Shown in pieces: positions 1 through 7,744 of a stretch of DNA of 25,747 nucleotides (the stretch's first letter is position 1; each line of letters begins with the position of its first letter). The position numbers and the translations under genes are program-made. The notes under the pieces were generated by a model, which ran no database searches, was not told where the DNA came from, and saw only the letters and a program-made list of their open reading frames with translations. Where the stretch lies: positions 1 through 25,747 of the IMG/VR virus record IMGVR_UViG_3300008262_000662, one strand, 5' to 3'. The DNA is from a virus.

Positions 1-381
1 CCATCTAGAAAAAGAAAATATAAAGTAGGCGATCAAGTTTCGGTTGAAGTCAAAGGTAGACAGGAAGTGGGCGTTGTGTCCAATGTGTTGCCCAAAGGCT
101 ATGAAGTTGATATTAGTCACGTAAAAGATGCTCCGTCAAAATCAGTTAATATCCCTGAACCTATGTTTGAAGAGGCCAGCGCAGGTGCTACTTCTGCTGG
201 TAATATTGCCAGTACAGGAAATAGTCCTCACATAGCCGCAGGAACTCCAGCTGTTTTAAAACGTTGGAGCGGAGAACCTGGAAAAATGGGTAAAAGTATT
301 AAGCCTCCCAAAGCAGAACCTCAAGATTCTGACGATAATCCTGTGACAAATCCCAAAGTTGGCAACAACTTAATTTCGTAA
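1..381 (+). CDS. Partial protein of unknown function, 5' end cut by window edge
   Basis: The frame is open from the first base of the window to the TAA at 379-381, giving at least 126 residues; the true start lies upstream. The visible N-terminal part (KYKVGDQVSVEV, then EVGVVSNVLPKGYEVDISHV) alternates beta-strand-like hydrophobic residues with glycines and looks like a small SH3/Tudor-like barrel. The remainder is rich in Ala, Gly, Pro, Ser and Asn and is probably disordered. The in-frame GTG at 67 is a poor start because it would cut this barrel in half. The gene precedes the DUF3008-type and Lys-rich genes, and I infer, weakly, that it belongs to a virion or morphogenesis module. I do not recognise a specific function. 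Confidence 0.6.
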   Translation, partial: PSRKRKYKVGDQVSVEVKGRQEVGVVSNVLPKGYEVDISHVKDAPSKSVNIPEPMFEEASAGATSAGNIASTGNSPHIAAGTPAVLKRWSGEPGKMGKSIKPPKAEPQDSDDNPVTNPKVGNNLIS

Positions 382-387
382 TAAATA
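380..387 (+). promoter_or_regulatory. T4-late-type promoter box candidate (AATAAATA)
   Basis: AATAAATA matches seven of eight positions of the T4 late box TATAAATA. It overlaps the stop of the upstream gene. If spaced as in T4, transcription would start near 393, just before the GGAG ribosome-binding site at 395-398 of the gene at 406. The following bases make TAAATATAG, which is also found upstream of the tail-fibre gene on the minus strand. Short AT-rich boxes arise by chance in this DNA, so this is tentative. Confidence 0.35.
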
Positions 388-405
388 TAGTATCGGAGAA
401 TAACA

Positions 406-813
406 ATGCCAGCAAAGAGTAAAGCACAACAAAAATTTATGGGTATGGTACACGCTGCCAAAAAAGGTGAAAAGCCAGCCAGCAAAGAAGTTGCCAAAGC
501 CGCTAAAGGTATGAGCGGTAAGGCAGCTAAAGATTTTGCTGGCACTAAGCACAAAGGTTTGCCAGAAAAAGTTAAAAAGAGCAAAACTGAAGAATCTCTT
601 CTAAATGATTTTGAACAAGCCATTTCAGAAGTTACTGTTACTTCAGGTCCAAACAAAGGCAAGCAATGGAGTCCAAAAACTCCTGGACCAACAAATAAAA
701 ATTACAAAGAAATTGATGGCAATATTCCAAGTCCACCAGACGGAGCAACTGCACCTCCTCCAGGATATAAACCACCAAAAGGAAGTTTGGGCGGACCAAA
801 AGGTGATTGGTAA
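406..813 (+). CDS. DUF3008-type protein (135 aa)
   Basis: The N-terminal part begins MPAKSKAQQKFMGMV and continues with a Lys/Ala-rich stretch ending in FAGTKHKGLPEK at about residues 46-57. This is the pattern I recognise from the DUF3008 family, found in phages and bacteria and of unknown function. The C-terminal half (about residues 75-135) is Pro/Gly-rich with repeated PPP and GPT patterns and is probably disordered. The ATG at 406 has a well-placed GGAG at 395-398. The high Lys content suggests nucleic-acid or capsid-surface contact, which is inference. It sits between two other low-complexity genes in what looks like a late module. Confidence 0.7.
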   Translation: MPAKSKAQQKFMGMVHAAKKGEKPASKEVAKAAKGMSGKAAKDFAGTKHKGLPEKVKKSKTEESLLNDFEQAISEVTVTSGPNKGKQWSPKTPGPTNKNYKEIDGNIPSPPDGATAPPPGYKPPKGSLGGPKGDW

Positions 814-823
814 AGGAAAACAA

Positions 824-1585
824 ATGACCAAATCTGAACACGATGCTGATGTGAAGAAAAAGAAAGAAAAAGAAAAAATGAAAAAAATGGCTGAAGCATT
901 TATTCAAATTGGCCGTTTAGAACAAATGATCTTTGAAGCTAAGAAAAAAGGCGATGGCAACTTAGCCAATAATGCCAAGCCATATGACAAAGTTACACGT
1001 GGTGATGTTATTGCTGGTCGTTTAGGCAAAGATGAAATGGGTGGTAAGAAAAAAGATAAGAAAGTTGAAGAAGCAGAAGAAAAATGCAACCACACACCAA
1101 AAGGTAAAAAATGCCCAGTACATGGCTTAAAAGAATGTGGATCAATGTACGAAGGCAATGATGGCAACTTAGCCAATAATGCCAAGCCATATGACAAAGT
1201 TACACGTGGTGATGTTATTGCTGGTCGTTTAGGCAAAGATGAAATGGGTGGTAAGAAAAAGAAAAATTCAAAAACCACTGAAACATTTATGCCAAAAAAA
1301 CCAAAAACAGAAGTACCACAGCCAACTGACATAGTAAAAGATGTAGTTAAAAAAGCAACTGATAAATTTATAAAACCAAAAGCTCCAAGTAATCTTCCAA
1401 AAGCTGACACGAAAGCTGACGTGCCGACCGATAATAAAACAAGCAAGGACGCTTGGGGACCTTCAGATATAGCAGATGTAAATGAAGGATGGACTCATGA
1501 CAGTTTAGCCGCACAACTTTTTGAAAGTGGTGACGAATACATGGTATCGTTGCATAATCGATTGGCAAAACAACTAAAAGGTTAA
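824..1585 (+). CDS. Lys-rich protein with internal 34-residue duplication and Cys/His cluster (253 aa)
   Basis: The start is placed at ATG 824, ten bases after the stop of the previous gene and preceded by an AAAGGAAAA ribosome-binding site; longer in-frame extensions would run back through the upstream gene. The N-terminus is a run of Lys and Glu (MTKSEHDADVKKKKEKEK), probably a charged helix. A segment starting DGNLANNAKPYDKV occurs twice, at about residues 44-77 and 113-146, encoded by identical DNA. Between the copies lies CNHTPKGKKCPVHGLKEC, with Cys and His spaced like a small zinc-binding knuckle. The C-terminal 30 residues (WTHDSLAAQLFESGDEY) look like a folded helix. The gene ends just before a terminator. 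A structural or scaffold-type role is plausible but unproven. Confidence 0.75.
   Translation: MTKSEHDADVKKKKEKEKMKKMAEAFIQIGRLEQMIFEAKKKGDGNLANNAKPYDKVTRGDVIAGRLGKDEMGGKKKDKKVEEAEEKCNHTPKGKKCPVHGLKECGSMYEGNDGNLANNAKPYDKVTRGDVIAGRLGKDEMGGKKKKNSKTTETFMPKKPKTEVPQPTDIVKDVVKKATDKFIKPKAPSNLPKADTKADVPTDNKTSKDAWGPSDIADVNEGWTHDSLAAQLFESGDEYMVSLHNRLAKQLKG
953..1053 (+). repeat. 101-bp perfect direct repeat, copy 1
   Basis: This stretch is identical base for base to 1160-1260, 207 bp downstream. It encodes DGNLANNAKPYDKV and about twenty further residues, in the same frame in both copies. Identity ends where the trailing A run differs by one base. Confidence 0.95.
1160..1260 (+). repeat. 101-bp perfect direct repeat, copy 2
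   Basis: Second copy of the intragenic repeat. The offset of 207 bp is a multiple of three, so recombination between copies would delete or add exactly 69 residues without a frameshift. The spacer between copies holds the Cys/His cluster. Confidence 0.95.
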
Positions 1586-1593
1586 ACCAATAT

Positions 1594-1619
1594 AACAGGG
1601 CACTAGTTGCCCTGTTCTT
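1594..1619 (+). terminator. Rho-independent terminator after the structural module
   Basis: Perfect 9-bp stem AACAGGGCA / TGCCCTGTT (1594-1602 and 1608-1616) with a CTAGT loop, followed by a short T-rich tail (TTCTT). It lies 8 bases after the stop of the Lys-rich gene and just before a strong promoter, so it separates two transcription units. Confidence 0.75.
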
Positions 1620-1631
1620 ACGACTTGAGTG

Positions 1632-1660
1632 TTGACTTTGTATAACTACTCTGCTATAAT
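1632..1660 (+). promoter_or_regulatory. Sigma70-type promoter, TTGACT-17-TATAAT
   Basis: -35 TTGACT at 1632-1637 and -10 TATAAT at 1655-1660, separated by exactly 17 bases. TGC directly before the -10 box makes an extended -10. Transcription should start near 1667. An AGGAG ribosome-binding site at 1677-1681 follows and serves the ATG at 1687. This is a typical early phage promoter read by the host polymerase. Confidence 0.85.
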
Positions 1661-1686
1661 AACAAATATAACTATTAGGAGTAATT

Positions 1687-2019
1687 ATGTCACGAGTATT
1701 TGGAGCTGCCGAACAAACTAAACTGAAACAACTGGTAAAAGATGGTTGGCAGGTTATGGACGAAATTAAAAGTCTACAAGAAGGTCTTAATGAAACAATC
1801 AAAGCAGTAGCAGAAGAACTAGATGTCAAGCCTAGTGTTATTAAAAAAGCAATCCGTACAGCAATGAAAGATGACTGGGAACAAACTGCCAAAGACTTTA
1901 GTGATTTGGAAGATATTGTTCATACCACAGGTCACGCTGGTCCATGGAATCAACCTGCAACAAAAACAGTAGTAACAACACAAGGCACAAATGATTCAGA
2001 CGATTCAGCACCATTTTAA
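1687..2019 (+). CDS. dsbA: DsbA-like double-stranded DNA-binding protein (late-transcription regulator family)
   Basis: A 110-residue protein. Residues 12-65 follow the pattern of T4 DsbA as I remember it: helical, with a stretch LNETIKAVAEELDVKPSVIK like the T4 segment that ends ELGVDGKMFNRL, then KDDWEQ and an acidic helix. T4 DsbA binds double-stranded DNA near late promoters and enhances late transcription. The C-terminal 35 residues are low-complexity Thr/Asn/Asp and probably disordered. AGGAG at 1677-1681 fixes the start. It is the first gene after a strong early promoter and overlaps the next gene by 29 bases. The match is by pattern, not alignment, so the name is moderately supported. 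Confidence 0.6.
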   Translation: MSRVFGAAEQTKLKQLVKDGWQVMDEIKSLQEGLNETIKAVAEELDVKPSVIKKAIRTAMKDDWEQTAKDFSDLEDIVHTTGHAGPWNQPATKTVVTTQGTNDSDDSAPF

Positions 2020-2293
2020 TTTAACACAAAAATGGGTCAAAGCTGATTGGAACGCTAATCCTTGGCGCTTAATGGCGGAAACTTACAATGCCTTTACTGC
2101 ATTGGCCACTGCTGTTATTTTTGCCTTAATGGCGCCAAATGTTCCTTATGAAATAACATATCCACTTTGGCTTAGTGGAACATTTTTAATGATATTCTGC
2201 GGTATAAGCCGAGGAAGTTTTGGCATGGTAGTAATGAGTGTAGTTATGACAATAATAGACACTTATGGCTATATTAGATTTCTACTACAATAA
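1991..2293 (+). CDS. Small integral membrane protein, unknown function (100 aa)
   Basis: After an amphipathic N-terminal segment with an NPWRLMAE motif, three hydrophobic segments are visible at about residues 33-50, 58-74 and 78-98, so the product should sit in the host inner membrane with three spans. The start overlaps the DsbA-like gene by 29 bases and has AAGG at 1982-1985, suggesting translational coupling. Size and topology would fit a small holin-like or superinfection-related protein, but no family motif is visible. A vague resemblance to small phage transporter-like proteins is not strong enough for a name. Confidence 0.6.
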   Translation: MIQTIQHHFNLTQKWVKADWNANPWRLMAETYNAFTALATAVIFALMAPNVPYEITYPLWLSGTFLMIFCGISRGSFGMVVMSVVMTIIDTYGYIRFLLQ

Positions 2294-2338
2294 ATACTTA
2301 TGAGTAAGGTTGATCCAGCCATAATTGGATATATTGGT

Positions 2339-2362
2339 TTGCAAGCCGTAAGTTGCAAGGAG
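2339..2362 (+). promoter_or_regulatory. Hairpin abutting the DNA polymerase ribosome-binding site (candidate autogenous operator)
   Basis: TTGCAA at 2339-2344 and TTGCAA at 2353-2358 can pair as a 6-bp stem, or 7 with a U-G pair, around the 8-nt loop GCCGTAAG. The AAGGAG Shine-Dalgarno (2357-2362) begins inside the 3' strand of the stem. In T4 and RB69, gp43 represses its own translation by binding a short hairpin with an 8-nt loop next to its ribosome-binding site. The geometry here is alike, while the loop sequence differs. That it is an operator is inference. Confidence 0.45.
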
Positions 2363-2367
2363 AAAAA

Positions 2368-5043
2368 ATGAGTTATGTTGACGCGATGTGGGATCGCGAC
2401 AAGGACGTTGTTCACGTTGTTGAGCGTGACGAAAAAGGTGTAAGACGTTTTGTTGATTATCCTGTAAAATATACATTTTATTACCCAGACAACAAGGGTA
2501 AATTTCATAGCATATTTGGTGAGTCATTATCCAAAGTCACTGCTAGAAGTTTTAAAGAATTTACAAAAGAACAAAAAATACATAGCAATCATACATTGTA
2601 TGAAAGCGACATCAATCCAGTGTTCCGTGTTTTAGAGGAACACTATCTAGGCCAAGAGCCGCCAAAACTACACGTTGCATTTTTTGATATTGAGGTGGAC
2701 TTTGATCCAGAACGTGGCTACGCTAGTCCAGACGATGCGTTTATGCCAATTACTGCGATTGCTGTTCACCTACAATGGTTAGACACATTAGTTTGTTTAG
2801 CGTTGCCCCCAAAGACTTTAACAATGGAACAGGCAAAAGAACAAATTGCAGAATTTCCAAATACAATACTATTTGAAACTGAAGCAGAACTATTAGACAC
2901 GTTTCTAACACTAATTGAAGATGCAGATGTATTAACTGGTTGGAACTCAGAAGGTTTTGATATCCCTTACACAGTCAATAGAGTTGTCAAAGTACTGAGT
3001 AAAGAAGATACTAAAAGATTTTGTTTATTTGATCAGTATCCTAAAAAAAGAGAATACGAAAAATTTGGTCGCACAGCAATTACATATGACTTAGTTGGTC
3101 GAGTGCATTTGGACAGTCTCGAAGTTTACAGGAAATACAAGTATGAAGAAATGCACAGCTATCGACTAGATGTAATTGGCGAGTTAGAAGTTGGTGAGAA
3201 GAAAACTCAATATGAAGGAACGCTAGACCAACTATACAATAAAGACTTTAAAACATTTATTGAGTATAATAGACAAGACTGTGCATTGCTTGATAAAATG
3301 GATAGAAAGTTAAAGTTTTTAGACCTTGCTAACGTGTTGGCACACGGTAATACTGTATTGCTACAAACAACAATGGGTGCTGTGGCTATGACAGAACAGG
3401 CCATTATTAACGAAGCACATCAACATGGTCTTATTGTTCCAAGTCGTACACGTAAAGCAGAGCAAGGTGATACTGCGGCTGCTGGTGCGTATGTAGCATT
3501 TCCTAAAAAGGGCTTGCATGATTGGATTGGCGCAATTGACATTAACTCGCTGTATCCTAGTGCGATTCGTGCGCTTAACATGGGACCAGAAACTATTGTT
3601 GGTCAGTTGCGTCAAACTAAAACTATGGAATTTATTGAATCACAAATGACATTGCATAAAAAATCATTTGCTGGTTCATGGGAGGACAAGTTTGGCACTA
3701 TTGAATACGAAGCAGTTATTAACCAAGACAAAGCTGAGGAAATTACAATTGACTGGGAAAACGGTGAAGTAAGTGTTCATAGTGGTGCCGAGATTTATGA
3801 AATGATTTTTAATAGTCATAAGCCATGGATCCTAAGTGCTAACGGTACTATTTTTACTTACGAAAAAGAAGGTATTATTCCAGGCTTGCTCAAACGTTGG
3901 TACAGTGAACGTAAAGATATGCAGAAGAAAAGCAAGGAAGCAGAAAAAGCAGGCAATGCTGTTGAATCTGAATATTGGGATAAAAGGCAAATGGTGCGTA
4001 AAATTAATTTGAACTCACTATATGGAGCGTTGTTAAATCCTGGTTGCCGTTTCTTTGATAAGCGTATTGGTCAATCTACTACGCTAGTAGGTCGTCAAGT
4101 TGCACGTCACATGGCTAGTAAGATCAATGAAATTGTTTGTGGCACATATGACTACAAAGGTAAAAGTATCATTTACGGTGACACTGACTCATGTTATTTT
4201 AGTGCTTGGAGCACTTTAAAAAACGAAGTTGAAAAAGGTAATTTGCCTTGGGATAAAGATACTGTAGTTTCACTGTATGATCAAATTGCAGAGGAAGTTA
4301 ACCAAAGTTTTCCACAGTTTATGTTGGATTACTTTCATGTTCCAAAGTCACGTGGCGAAGTTATCAAAGGCGGTCGAGAACTAGTTGCTATTAAAGGTTT
4401 GTTTATTACTAAAAAGCGTTATGCAGTTCTTATCTATGATAAAGAAGGCAAGCGTATTGATGTAGATGGTAAGCCTGGTAAAATTAAGGCAATGGGTTTA
4501 GATCTCAAACGCAGTGATACACCAGAATATATGCAAGATTTTTTAGAAGAAATTTTGTTAGACGTTCTTCAAGGTAAACAAGAACAATTTGTATTAGATA
4601 AAATTATTGAGTTTAGAAGAGAGTGGAAAACTAGATCAGGCTGGGAAAAAGGAAGTCCTAGACGTGCTAATAATATCACTGACTATGCCGAGCAGGAACG
4701 TAAGCAAGGCAAAGCCAATATGCCAGGACATGTACGTGCATCAATTAACTATAACAGATTGCGCGAACTAAACGGCGACAAATATTCTATGCAGATTGTT
4801 GATGGTATGAAGGTATATGTTTGTAAACTGAAAAACAATGCGTTAGGTTATACCAGTGTTGCTTATCCAGTTGATGAACTAAAAATTCCCAAGTGGTTTC
4901 AAGAACTTCCCTTTGATGATTCTGCTATGGAACAGACTATTATCGATAATAAGATTGACAACCTCATTGGTATTCTCGAATGGGATATTGAAAGTACCAC
5001 TGACAGCGGTAGTACATTCAATAAATTATTTGATTTTGAGTGA
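2368..5043 (+). CDS. 43: Family B replicative DNA polymerase, gp43-like (891 aa)
   Basis: Replicates the phage genome and proofreads it. Length is close to T4 gp43 (898 residues). Exonuclease motifs: FFDIEVDFD (D107, E109), GWNSEGFDIP (D198) and YNRQDC (Y300, D304). Polymerase motifs: DINSLYPSAI (D391), KINLNSLYGAL, and YGDTDSCYF with the catalytic DTD at about 605-607, then KKRYAV. All catalytic acids seem intact. The last residues (FNKLFDFE) resemble the C-terminal clamp-binding peptide of RB69/T4 polymerases. ATG 2368 is chosen because AAGGAG ends 5 bases before it; the upstream in-frame TTG at 2353 lies inside the hairpin. The clamp gene follows. No intein or intron interruption is seen. 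Confidence 0.97.
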   Translation: MSYVDAMWDRDKDVVHVVERDEKGVRRFVDYPVKYTFYYPDNKGKFHSIFGESLSKVTARSFKEFTKEQKIHSNHTLYESDINPVFRVLEEHYLGQEPPKLHVAFFDIEVDFDPERGYASPDDAFMPITAIAVHLQWLDTLVCLALPPKTLTMEQAKEQIAEFPNTILFETEAELLDTFLTLIEDADVLTGWNSEGFDIPYTVNRVVKVLSKEDTKRFCLFDQYPKKREYEKFGRTAITYDLVGRVHLDSLEVYRKYKYEEMHSYRLDVIGELEVGEKKTQYEGTLDQLYNKDFKTFIEYNRQDCALLDKMDRKLKFLDLANVLAHGNTVLLQTTMGAVAMTEQAIINEAHQHGLIVPSRTRKAEQGDTAAAGAYVAFPKKGLHDWIGAIDINSLYPSAIRALNMGPETIVGQLRQTKTMEFIESQMTLHKKSFAGSWEDKFGTIEYEAVINQDKAEEITIDWENGEVSVHSGAEIYEMIFNSHKPWILSANGTIFTYEKEGIIPGLLKRWYSERKDMQKKSKEAEKAGNAVESEYWDKRQMVRKINLNSLYGALLNPGCRFFDKRIGQSTTLVGRQVARHMASKINEIVCGTYDYKGKSIIYGDTDSCYFSAWSTLKNEVEKGNLPWDKDTVVSLYDQIAEEVNQSFPQFMLDYFHVPKSRGEVIKGGRELVAIKGLFITKKRYAVLIYDKEGKRIDVDGKPGKIKAMGLDLKRSDTPEYMQDFLEEILLDVLQGKQEQFVLDKIIEFRREWKTRSGWEKGSPRRANNITDYAEQERKQGKANMPGHVRASINYNRLRELNGDKYSMQIVDGMKVYVCKLKNNALGYTSVAYPVDELKIPKWFQELPFDDSAMEQTIIDNKIDNLIGILEWDIESTTDSGSTFNKLFDFE

Positions 5044-5050
5044 TCTAAAG

Positions 5051-5079
5051 TTGACTTTGATCCTAAATAACATTAAACT
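5051..5079 (+). promoter_or_regulatory. Promoter of the clamp gene, TTGACT-17-TAAACT, with shared spacer core
   Basis: -35 TTGACT at 5051-5056 with a weak -10 TAAACT at 5074-5079, exactly 17 bases apart. The spacer contains TTGATCCTAAATAA (5057-5070), identical to the spacer of the folE promoter at 10379-10392. The core ends in CTAAATAA, a relaxed form of a T4-like late box. The weak -10 suggests help from a phage factor. AGGAG at 5087-5091 precedes the ATG at 5098. Confidence 0.65.
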
Positions 5080-5097
5080 TAACTACAGGAGATTATA

Positions 5098-5835
5098 ATG
5101 AAAGATATTTTACAAGACATCGTAGGTCATACACATAACCTAGGATTTTTAAACATCGTCAAAATTACAGGTGACGATGAAGCAACAAAAATTGATAGCA
5201 TGGCTGATGACCGTACTGTTATTATGCTTGGCGAAACAAATGCACCAGTTCCACAAATGTCTGGAGTATTTGGAATGCCACAACTTAATAAACTAAAATT
5301 TTTGTTAGATGGTAGTGAATATAAAGAAAACGCCAAAATTGAATTACAATATGCGGAAAGAAATGGAAATACTATCCCTGTTGGAATTCACTTTGAAAAC
5401 AAAGAAGGCGACTTTAAAAACGACTACCGTTTTATGAATACAGAAATCATTAATGAAAAATTAAAGTCAGTTAAATTCAAAGTACCTAAATGGGACGTAG
5501 AGCTTGAGCCAAGTGTTGCCGCAGTACAACGTTTTAATTTCCAGGCAGGTGCAAATACAGAACACACTACTTTCCTTGCCAAGACAGATGGCGACAAACT
5601 AAAGTTTATTTTTGGTGATGCAAGTACACACGGTGGCGAATTTGTTTTTGCAACTGGTGTTAGTGGTAGCCTAAATAAAGGTTGGACTTGGCCCGTTGGT
5701 CCAATACTATCTATCTTGAAAATTGCAGATGTAAACAACACTAAAATGAGTTTTAGTAACGAAGTTGGTGCTGTTATGATTACATTAGACAGTGGAATTG
5801 CAACCTACAAGTATATTGTTCCAGCACAGGCTTAA
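5098..5835 (+). CDS. 45: DNA polymerase sliding clamp, gp45-like (245 aa)
   Basis: The ring-shaped processivity factor that tethers gp43 to DNA; in T4-type phages it also activates late transcription. Length (245) is near the T4 value (228). The sequence reads as a two-domain clamp, and its C-terminal strand pattern (SILKIADVNNTKMSF, then VMITLDSGIATYKYIVPAQ) matches the end of gp45 proteins from aquatic T4-like phages. The gene directly follows DNA polymerase, whose C-terminal FNKLFDFE would be its docking peptide. It has its own promoter and AGGAG. The N-terminal domain (VGHTHNLGFLNIVKITG) is diverged from T4, so the call relies on the C-terminal pattern and context. Confidence 0.8.
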   Translation: MKDILQDIVGHTHNLGFLNIVKITGDDEATKIDSMADDRTVIMLGETNAPVPQMSGVFGMPQLNKLKFLLDGSEYKENAKIELQYAERNGNTIPVGIHFENKEGDFKNDYRFMNTEIINEKLKSVKFKVPKWDVELEPSVAAVQRFNFQAGANTEHTTFLAKTDGDKLKFIFGDASTHGGEFVFATGVSGSLNKGWTWPVGPILSILKIADVNNTKMSFSNEVGAVMITLDSGIATYKYIVPAQA

Positions 5836-5836
5836 T

Positions 5837-6226
5837 ATGATTAAAGGCATTACGCAATCTGGTCGTTATATAGCAGTAACAAATGGTAACGCCAGCACTT
5901 ATGTAAACGGTTATTCTGGATTACAAGGTGTTGGCAATATGCGCTACAATACTACCAATCAAAATATGGAAGTATTTGATGGCAACAATTGGGTGCAACT
6001 TGGTATGAGTTATGCTACTGTTGGACTAAATGGCGAGGCAGAATCATTACTAGATTGGGCTCGTGAACAACGTGATAAACAACTAGCTTATCAAGCCATG
6101 TCAATAGAACATCCAGCAGTTAAAAACGCTTTTGATGCTTTTAAACGGGCAGAAGAACAATTAGATTTAGTTTATAAGTTATCAAAAGATCATGAAAAAG
6201 ATCTTGGAGAGTTGACTGGTCCATGA
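5837..6226 (+). CDS. Small protein with a fibre-like N-terminal motif (129 aa)
   Basis: The start is ATG 5837, one base after the clamp stop; an upstream in-frame ATG would overlap the clamp gene. Residues 1-50 contain NMRYNTTNQNMEVFDGNNWV, the short motif (MRYN, V/I-F/Y-DG-N-W) common in phage tail-fibre and virion proteins, where it forms a small beta unit. Residues 65-129 are helical and charged, probably a coiled coil (EHPAVKNAFDAFKRAEEQLD). Lying between clamp and DpdA it is out of place for a structural gene. It may be a small virion decoration or fibre-related protein; no specific function is recognised. Its last four bases overlap the start of the next gene. Confidence 0.65.
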   Translation: MIKGITQSGRYIAVTNGNASTYVNGYSGLQGVGNMRYNTTNQNMEVFDGNNWVQLGMSYATVGLNGEAESLLDWAREQRDKQLAYQAMSIEHPAVKNAFDAFKRAEEQLDLVYKLSKDHEKDLGELTGP

Positions 6227-7728
6227 ATAGAATAGATTATACAAAAACACAAAGAGACTACGCTGTTTATTTGCCAGCTATTAGTAGTTTCTATAACAAA
6301 ATTATTAGCAATCAAAGATACAATACAAAGAGTGCTGTAGATACAAAACGCTTTCCAAAAGGTTTTGAACATGGCACAGAAAGTATGAACTTTTTAGATG
6401 CAGAGCGTGGAGCATTTACATACAAATACGGATTGTACTCAGCAGGTCATGCTCAGTTAGATTTAGATAAAACACTGATTCAAGATGCAATGATCCAAGA
6501 ACGCAATAGAGAAAATACTATTATTTTAGGTGACTCGGGCGGATTCCAAATTGGTAAGGGCGTGTTAAAATTTGACTGGAGTGATTTTAAAGGTAAAGGT
6601 GCAAACAAAACTCGTGATCAAATCTTAAATTGGTTAGAGTTAACTGCTGATTGGAGTATGGTATTGGATGTTCCAACTTGGGCTAGTAATGAGTTACATC
6701 GAGAAAAAACTGGTTTAAAAAGTTTTCAAGATTGTTTAGATGCAACCATTTGGAACAACAATTATTTTGCACAAAACAGATTGGGGAATACTAAATTCCT
6801 AAATGTGTTACAAGGCAATAGTCCAGAAGAAGCAGACATTTGGTATGATGCTGTTAAGCATTTGCCATTTGAAGGTTGGGCGATGGGTTCACAAAATATG
6901 TGTAACATGCCAATTATCCTAAATAGACTTATTACAATGCGTGATGAGGGTATGCTTAAGGATAAAAATTGGATGCACTTCTTAGGTACTGCACCACTTG
7001 ACTGGGCTTGCTATTTGACTAGTATTCAACGTCAACTACGTAAACATTGTAATCCAAACATTACAATTAGTTTTGACTGTGCTAGTCCATACATTGCTGT
7101 TGCATATGGACTATCATATACTGATCCAAGTTTCCGTAGAGATAAATGGTCAATTATTATGGAAAAGGCGCCTGATAATAAAATATGGGCTGGAGATGAT
7201 ATACCATTCCCATGGCGCAGTAGTATTGGTGACCGTTTAACAATGGGCGATGTTTGTTATTACAAGCCAGGCGACTTAAACAAAATTGGTAAGGAAGGTA
7301 AAACTAGCTGGGACAGTTTTAGCTACGGTCTTTACATGGCGCATAATACAGAAATTCATATTCAAGCAGTACAACGTGCTAATCAATTAATGGATATGGA
7401 ATGTGCTAGATATAAGCCAGATTGGAGACAGTGGAAGAAAATGAATTCAAAAGATGAGAAAAGTGATAGCCCAAGCGAATGGGTTCCGCGAAATATCTTG
7501 TATTTTGATCGTTTTGTCCAAGAGCTATTTGAAAGTGACGATCCACAAAGTATGCTCAAACATGCACACAAATTCTTAACCGAATTGCAGGGCGGATTAC
7601 AGAGAGGAAAAGTTCAAAATGATACATTTAACAACTTGTTTGAAATGGAAGATCCTATGCCTAGTGAGAATGATCTTTCAGACATGAATAATGAAAAAAT
7701 TATTGAGCTTGAACATACTTTGGATTGA
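6223..7728 (+). CDS. dpdA: DpdA-like 7-deazaguanine DNA transglycosylase (TGT superfamily, 501 aa)
   Basis: Predicted to exchange guanine in phage DNA for a 7-deazaguanine base. The tRNA-guanine transglycosylase signature is present in the right order: ILGDSGGFQIG with the general acid/base D104; SFQDCLDAT (168-174) like the TGT SFEECLEAT region; VLQGN (196-199) for substrate recognition; EGWAMGSQ like the GYAIGG loop; FLGTAP like MGVGTP; and SFDCASPY with the likely nucleophile D285 in the FDC position. The CxCxxC zinc site of tRNA-acting TGTs is not apparent, which together with the 501-residue length and neighbouring folE and queE favours the DNA-acting DpdA branch. GGAG at 6206-6209 is rather far (13 nt) from the ATG. 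Confidence 0.82.
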   Translation: MNRIDYTKTQRDYAVYLPAISSFYNKIISNQRYNTKSAVDTKRFPKGFEHGTESMNFLDAERGAFTYKYGLYSAGHAQLDLDKTLIQDAMIQERNRENTIILGDSGGFQIGKGVLKFDWSDFKGKGANKTRDQILNWLELTADWSMVLDVPTWASNELHREKTGLKSFQDCLDATIWNNNYFAQNRLGNTKFLNVLQGNSPEEADIWYDAVKHLPFEGWAMGSQNMCNMPIILNRLITMRDEGMLKDKNWMHFLGTAPLDWACYLTSIQRQLRKHCNPNITISFDCASPYIAVAYGLSYTDPSFRRDKWSIIMEKAPDNKIWAGDDIPFPWRSSIGDRLTMGDVCYYKPGDLNKIGKEGKTSWDSFSYGLYMAHNTEIHIQAVQRANQLMDMECARYKPDWRQWKKMNSKDEKSDSPSEWVPRNILYFDRFVQELFESDDPQSMLKHAHKFLTELQGGLQRGKVQNDTFNNLFEMEDPMPSENDLSDMNNEKIIELEHTLD

Positions 7729-7744
7729 TTTAACCAAAATAGTA

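Noticed and set aside
356-371. AAGTTG-GCAA-CAACTT hairpin as a terminator of the first gene
   Set aside because: The 6-bp AT-rich stem lies within the coding sequence and has no T tract; likely chance.
904-1446. Long minus-strand open frame (180 codons) opposite the Lys-rich gene
   Set aside because: It runs antisense to AAA/GAA-rich coding, which yields TTT/TTC-rich hydrophobic nonsense, includes the repeat twice, and has no ribosome-binding site.
1368-1892. Minus-strand open frame of 174 codons spanning a gene end, terminator and the DsbA-like gene
   Set aside because: It crosses a terminator and a clear plus-strand promoter and has no recognisable protein features.
2289-2296. AATAAATA as a late promoter for DNA polymerase
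   Set aside because: Seven of eight matches in AT-rich DNA overlapping a stop codon, and polymerase genes are not expected to be late; kept only as a note.
6212-6240. TTGACT-17-GATTAT as a possible dpdA promoter
   Set aside because: The -10 box is poor, it lies in coding sequence and starts beyond the dpdA ATG, so a transcript from it would lack the start codon.
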